DNA of 64,000 bases from Pseudomonas sp. RIT-562. Its GTDB lineage: Bacteria > Pseudomonadota > Gammaproteobacteria > Pseudomonadales > Pseudomonadaceae. Positions within the stretch are counted from its first letter, which is position 1. Every line of letters begins with the position of its first letter. This document shows, piece by piece, positions 60,020 through 64,000 of this stretch. Location: the NCBI RefSeq assembly GCF_026241895.1, contig NZ_JAPJIV010000025.1:43218-107217 (forward strand). The letters run 5' to 3'. The translations under genes and the position numbers were made by a program. The notes under the pieces were generated by a model. That model searched no databases. It was not told where the DNA came from and was given only the letters and a program-made list of their open reading frames with translations.

Positions 60020-60921
60020 CAGTTGGGCGCGTCGAAAATGCCGGTCGACAGATAACGGTCGCCACGGTCGCAGATGATCGCGACGATCACCGCGTTTTCA
60101 ACTTCCCTGGACAGGCGCAGCATCGCTGCCACCGCACCGCCCGAGGACACGCCGCAGAAGATGCCTTCTTCGCGAGCCAGACGACGGGTCACGTCCTCGG
60201 CTTCGGCTTGCGCCATGTCGACGATGCGATCCACGCGATCAGCCTGGTAGATCTTCGGCAGGTATTCCTGCGGCCAGCGGCGGATGCCCGGAATGGCCGA
60301 GCCTTCCATGGGTTGCAGGCCGACGATCTGCACGCTGTCACTCTGCTCTTTCAAGTAGCGTGAAACGCCCATGATGGTGCCGGTGGTGCCCATGGAGCTG
60401 ACAAAATGGGTAATGGTCCCTTGGGTTTGGCGCCAGATTTCCGGGCCGGTGGTGGTGTAGTGCGCTTCAGGATTGTCGCCGTTGGCGAACTGATCCAGCA
60501 CCTTGCCACGGCCTTCGGCCTCCATGCGCTGGGCGAGATCGCGCGCGCCTTCCATGCCTTCTTCCTGGGTCACCAGGATGAGTTCGGCACCATAGGCGGT
60601 CATCGCGGCCTTGCGTTCGGCACTGGAGTTGTCCGGCATGATCAGGATCATTTTGTAACCCTTGATCGCGGCGGCCATGGCCAGCGCAATCCCGGTGTTA
60701 CCCGAAGTCGCTTCGATCAGCGTATCGCCAGGCTGAATCTGCCCGCGCAATTCGGCACGGGTGATCATCGACAGCGCAGGCCGGTCCTTGACCGAACCCG
60801 CCGGGTTGTTCCCTTCAAGCTTGAGCAAGAGGGTATTGCTGGTGGCGCCAGGCAGGCGCTGCAAACGAACCAGCGGGGTGTTGCCGACGCAATCGGCGAT
60901 GGTTGGGTACTGCAATGTCAT
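60019..60921 (-). CDS. cysM: Cysteine synthase B CysM
   Basis: This 300-residue PLP enzyme makes cysteine from O-acetylserine and sulfide or S-sulfocysteine with thiosulfate. The PLP lysine is K45 in NNPAGSVKDRPAL; ATSGNTGIALAMAAA and SMGTTGTIMG bind substrate and phosphate. The ATG at 60921 (MTLQYPTIADC) is chosen; the longer frame to 60987 runs into the kinase gene end. It lies 34 bases below the kinase gene and overlaps rlmD. Confidence 0.97.
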   Translation of the reverse strand: MTLQYPTIADCVGNTPLVRLQRLPGATSNTLLLKLEGNNPAGSVKDRPALSMITRAELRGQIQPGDTLIEATSGNTGIALAMAAAIKGYKMILIMPDNSSAERKAAMTAYGAELILVTQEEGMEGARDLAQRMEAEGRGKVLDQFANGDNPEAHYTTTGPEIWRQTQGTITHFVSSMGTTGTIMGVSRYLKEQSDSVQIVGLQPMEGSAIPGIRRWPQEYLPKIYQADRVDRIVDMAQAEAEDVTRRLAREEGIFCGVSSGGAVAAMLRLSREVENAVIVAIICDRGDRYLSTGIFDAPN

Positions 60922-60955
60922 GGCGTATTCGCAATCCAGACTGCGGGGGCGCCCA

Positions 60956-62365
60956 TCATACCGGCAAACCCGCCAAGGCCATATCACGCAAAGTGCGGTG
61001 CTTATGGCTTATGGGAATAAGCGCCACCAACCGCATATTCAAGCGCAAACCAGTCCCGGTATTCTGCGCCCAGATACTCCCGCCCTGGCGCTGCACCGCA
61101 TTGCGCGCAATGCTCAGGCCCAGGCCGAATCCGCCGTTGCCCGGGCGGGAGCCGTCGAGCCGGGTGAACGGCGAAAAGATCCGCTCCAGATCGGCTTCCG
61201 CCACTCCGCCCCCCTGATCCTCCAGCCACAGATGCCAGAAGTTGCCGTCACGCCGACCGCCCAAGGTGACTAACCCGCCCTGGGGCGAATGGCGAATGGC
61301 ATTGCGCAGGATATTTTCTACCGCCTGGGCCAGGGTGTTGAGATTGCCGCGCACCCAGCAGGACGCATCCACGGTGCACACCAACTGCTCGCTAGGCCAG
61401 CAACTCTCATAACAGGCGTTTTCCGTGAGCATCTCCCACAGCGCCTGGATCTGGATCGCTTCATCGGGCAACGGCGCCCGCTCGGTGTCGAGCCAGGCCA
61501 GTTGCAGGGTGTCTTCGACCAGCCGCTGCATGCCATCGACTTCCCGACCGATGCGATCGCGCAATTGCGCCAGATCCTGCTCGCTGTCACTGGCCACCCG
61601 CAGGCGACTTAGCGGAGTGCGCAATTCGTGGGAAAGATCGCGCAGCAGTTGTTGCTGCAAGGCCACGGTACCCTGCAAACGTTCGGACATGTGATCGAAG
61701 GCGCGGCCCAGCTCCCTCAGTTCATCCTGGCGGTTGATGGTGCGGCTCGACAGCCGCACACCCAGTTGATCGGCACGCCAGGCATTGGCCTGTTCGCGCA
61801 GGTTATTCAGCGGTACGACCAGCAGGCGATACAACCCGACGCATAGCAGCAGAGTAAAGAGACCGGGGATGACCCCGTTGGTGATGACTCGCCAGAACAG
61901 CCGATACTGGCCAGGCACAAATCGCTGGGGCAGTTCGATCACCAGGCTGCCGGCGGACGAGTCGCCAGGAAAAGGCACCCGCAGCCATGGCAGGCCTTTC
62001 TTGTGAATGGGCCAGTCGAGCCCGCGCAGAAAGGTCAGGTGCTGGATCTCCTGATCCGTCAGCTCCTGGCTGCTCAAGGACTGCAGGTCACCACTGATGA
62101 CGCCGACCCAACCCGCTTCGCGCTGGCGCATGCCCTGCAACCAGCTGTCGACGCCGGCCTGCTGGCCTTGCTGCCAAGCGCGCTCGGCCTCGGCAGCGTA
62201 GCGCGACAAGGTGCCCCTGGCGTCATCGGAGAGGAACTGATTGCGCTCTTCCATGTATCGGCCCCAGGACCAGCTCAGCCAGATCATTAGCAGGCAGAAC
62301 GCCACCAGTAAAAAGGCCAGCTTCCAGAACAGCGAATGCCGCCCCGGCACGTCAGACCATTTCAT
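60956..62365 (-). CDS. Sensor histidine kinase (PirS-like)
   Basis: This 469-residue kinase has TM1 at about 14-33, a periplasmic domain of about 125 residues, TM2 at about 163-183, HAMP, H247 in LLRDLSHELRTPLSRL, and an HATPase domain with NILRNAIRHSPQGG and GGFGLGLSIA. By position between cysM and the response regulator next to gacS it corresponds to P. aeruginosa PirS, which with PirR controls uptake of enterobactin; the receptor gene pirA that lies beside them in PAO1 is absent here. The ATG at 62365 lies inside the regulator gene end (14-base overlap); a GTG at 62374 is the alternative. Confidence 0.88.
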   Translation of the reverse strand: MKWSDVPGRHSLFWKLAFLLVAFCLLMIWLSWSWGRYMEERNQFLSDDARGTLSRYAAEAERAWQQGQQAGVDSWLQGMRQREAGWVGVISGDLQSLSSQELTDQEIQHLTFLRGLDWPIHKKGLPWLRVPFPGDSSAGSLVIELPQRFVPGQYRLFWRVITNGVIPGLFTLLLCVGLYRLLVVPLNNLREQANAWRADQLGVRLSSRTINRQDELRELGRAFDHMSERLQGTVALQQQLLRDLSHELRTPLSRLRVASDSEQDLAQLRDRIGREVDGMQRLVEDTLQLAWLDTERAPLPDEAIQIQALWEMLTENACYESCWPSEQLVCTVDASCWVRGNLNTLAQAVENILRNAIRHSPQGGLVTLGGRRDGNFWHLWLEDQGGGVAEADLERIFSPFTRLDGSRPGNGGFGLGLSIARNAVQRQGGSIWAQNTGTGLRLNMRLVALIPISHKHRTLRDMALAGLPV

Positions 62366-63074
62366 CAGCGGCACTCAGTACGTAGCCTTTGCCCCAGACG
62401 GTACGCACTTCGCGCTCCAGATAGTCGATAGCCTTGAGCTTGCGGCGAATCTGGCTGATGTGCATGTCCAGGCTGCGGTCGTGGGCTGCATAACCGCGTT
62501 GCAGGACTTGCTGATAAAGGAAGGCCTTGCTCAACACTTCGTCGCCGTTGCGGTTCAGGGTTTCCAGCAGGCGGTACTCGCTGCGGGTCAGCCCTGCGGC
62601 CCGGTCCCGGTAGAACACATCAAAACAGCCGTCGTCGAAACGCAGGCAGTCGGTCAATGGCGCGGGGGCGACCGGGGCCGGCCGACGGTCGAGTGCCACC
62701 CGGCGCAATATCGCCTCGATACGCACCCGCAACTCCGCCATGCTGAACGGCTTGGGCAGGTAGTCATCCGCCCCTAGGCGAAAGCCGCTAATGCGATCGG
62801 CCTCTGCCCCAAGCGCCGACATCAGCAGCACCGGGGTCGAATGGCTCTCGCGCAACTGGGTCAGCGCCTTGAGCCCATCCAGGCCCGGCAGCAGAATATC
62901 CATCAGGACCACGTCGAAGCGTTGCTCGCGCGCCAGGTCCAGCCCTTCCTGGCCATTTTGGCACCAGGTCACCTGGAACCCGCTGCGCCCGAGATGCTCG
63001 TGCACATAGGCACCGAGTACGAGGTCGTCTTCGATGGAGAGGATGCGCGGGTGATCGCTAGAGATGGGAGTCAT
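62352..63074 (-). CDS. OmpR-family response regulator (PirR-like)
   Basis: This 240-residue regulator has a receiver domain with D16/D17 and the phospho-acceptor D59 (VVLMDILLPGLDG) and the Lys in LPKPFSM, then an OmpR-type winged helix (LTRSEYRLLETLNRNGDEVLSK, HISQIRRKLK). The ATG at 63074 (MTPISSDHPR) is chosen; the frame upstream lies in the region shared with gacS. It is coupled to the kinase downstream. Divergent from gacS with a 215-base gap that holds both promoters. Confidence 0.92.
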   Translation of the reverse strand: MTPISSDHPRILSIEDDLVLGAYVHEHLGRSGFQVTWCQNGQEGLDLAREQRFDVVLMDILLPGLDGLKALTQLRESHSTPVLLMSALGAEADRISGFRLGADDYLPKPFSMAELRVRIEAILRRVALDRRPAPVAPAPLTDCLRFDDGCFDVFYRDRAAGLTRSEYRLLETLNRNGDEVLSKAFLYQQVLQRGYAAHDRSLDMHISQIRRKLKAIDYLEREVRTVWGKGYVLSAADEMV

Positions 63075-63289
63075 GAGTATCTGCAAATAATTCTCAGTTG
63101 ATTGATTATTCAAGATTGCCACGCCTGGGGCAACCCAAGGTTCACCCTGGACCGGAATCGGCTGGAGAGGCCGACGAATGACCGGGACAATTTTTCGCGG
63201 ATTGGCCGCGAGCAAATCGCTACACTGCGCAGGTGGCGCGTACCGGACGTAAGCGCAGGTCATTCTATCGCTGGATGCAGGAGAGATGC

Positions 63290-64000
63290 GTGCTCAAGAA
63301 ACTGGGAATCAAAGGCCGCGTATTGCTGCTGACGCTGTTGCCCACCAGCCTGATGGCACTGGTGCTGGGCGGCTACTTCACCTGGATGCAGCAGTCCGAC
63401 CTGCAGACCCAGCTGATGCAGCGCGGCGAAATGATCGCCGAGCAGCTGGCGCCACTGGTCGCCCCCGCGATGGGTCACCACAACAATGAGCTGCTGGAGC
63501 GCATCGCCACCCAGTCGCTGGAGCAACAGGACGTGCGTGCAGTCTCCTTCCTCGCTCCCGACCGCACGCCGCTGGCCCATGCCGGCCCGACCATGCTCAA
63601 TCAAGCGCCCCAGGGCGACGGCTCGCAACTGCTGCGGCGCAGCGGCAATGACGCCACGCGTTACCTGCTGCCGGTATTCGGCAAGCACCGCAACCTGGCT
63701 GGCGACCTGATTCCCGACGAGGCTGAGCGACTGCTCGGCTGGGTCGAACTTGAACTGTCCCACAACGGGATGTTGCTGCGCGGTTATCGCAGCCTGTTTG
63801 CCAGCTTGCTGCTGATCGCTGCGGGCCTGGCCGGCGCGGCGCTGCTGGCCTTGCGCATGGGGCGCACGATCAACCGCCCTATCGGCCAGATCAAGCAGGC
63901 CGTGGCGCAACTCAAGGACGGGCACCTCGAAACCCGCCTGCCACCGCTTGGCAGCCAGGAGTTGGACGAACTGGCGTCGGGCATCAACCGCATGGCCGGG
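63290..64000 (+). CDS. gacS: GacS hybrid sensor kinase, 3' end outside window
   Basis: This is the first 237 codons of GacS, the sensor that with GacA activates the small RNAs of the Rsm system and so secondary metabolism and biofilm. The start MLKKLGIKGRVLLLTLLPTS with TM1 at about 8-30, the periplasmic domain at 31-165, TM2 at about 168-190 and the HAMP start are visible. The start is GTG at 63290, with AGGAGA about six bases upstream. The kinase, receiver and Hpt parts lie beyond base 64000. Confidence 0.95.
   Translation, partial: MLKKLGIKGRVLLLTLLPTSLMALVLGGYFTWMQQSDLQTQLMQRGEMIAEQLAPLVAPAMGHHNNELLERIATQSLEQQDVRAVSFLAPDRTPLAHAGPTMLNQAPQGDGSQLLRRSGNDATRYLLPVFGKHRNLAGDLIPDEAERLLGWVELELSHNGMLLRGYRSLFASLLLIAAGLAGAALLALRMGRTINRPIGQIKQAVAQLKDGHLETRLPPLGSQELDELASGINRMAG

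Overview
This window is chromosomal DNA of a Pseudomonas, most likely a member of the P. fluorescens group. The basis is the gene content (gacS, relA, rne, fabAB, cysM, lpxK, fadE), the protein wording, the GC-rich codon use, and dispersed Pseudomonas-type REP hairpins (GGGAGCAAGC/GCTTGC types). Most of it is core genome, and nearly all genes are recognisable housekeeping genes. Remembered P. aeruginosa PAO1 order (plsX-rpmF-yceD, maf, sppA, HAD, rluC, rne; murB-ptp-kdsB-trm112-lpxK-exbD-exbB, comEC; ABC-2 pair, GST, fadE, LysR, Glu/Gly tRNAs; gacS, pirRS, cysM, rlmD, relA, mazG) is kept in blocks that have been joined differently here. That comparison is from memory, not from a search.

Layout. 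1-5036: lipid and ribosome operon (plsX, rpmF, yceD) with a consensus promoter, maf, sppA, a HAD phosphatase and rluC. 5037-8966: rne with a leader of about 640 nt. 9132-13493: a tightly overlapping four-gene operon for a Tat-exported molybdenum hydroxylase (Fe-S subunit, Mo subunit) plus XdhC-like and MocA-like maturation factors; it looks inserted between rne and murB. 13741-18278: a seven-gene envelope operon (exbB, exbD, lpxK, trm112, kdsB, ptp, murB) below comEC. 20746-29555: DUF2062, an ABC-2 exporter, GST, a transglutaminase-like protein, fadE, a LysR regulator and an AlaX-like editing protein. 29697-30109: a duplicated Glu-Gly tRNA pair. 30492-43946: an unknown membrane protein, a chemoreceptor, a MocR regulator, SDR and MDR oxidoreductases, pyrF, an AI-2E transporter, DUF4892, two alpha/beta hydrolases, a hotdog thioesterase and an acyl-CoA ligase. 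44039-45904: sixA, DUF4389, gpsA. 46099-51054: a three-gene operon joining a TonB-dependent receptor, a periplasmic substrate-binding-like protein and a hybrid histidine kinase. 51303-53050: fabA-fabB. 53340-54544: a small unknown gene and a divergent nitrilase-fold enzyme in a more AT-rich patch. 54773-63074: DUF2058, mazG, relA, rlmD, cysM and a PirRS-like two-component pair. 63290-64000: the 5' part of gacS.

The points that most deserve follow-up are the receptor/binding protein/hybrid kinase operon, the nitrilase-like gene whose Shine-Dalgarno lies in a leader hairpin, the perfect 13-bp palindrome in front of the acyl-CoA ligase, the long rne leader, the near-leaderless yceD promoter, and a 25-codon ORF resembling a GST N-terminus that is coupled to the DUF4892 gene. 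No CRISPR array, insertion sequence, phage or defence island was seen.
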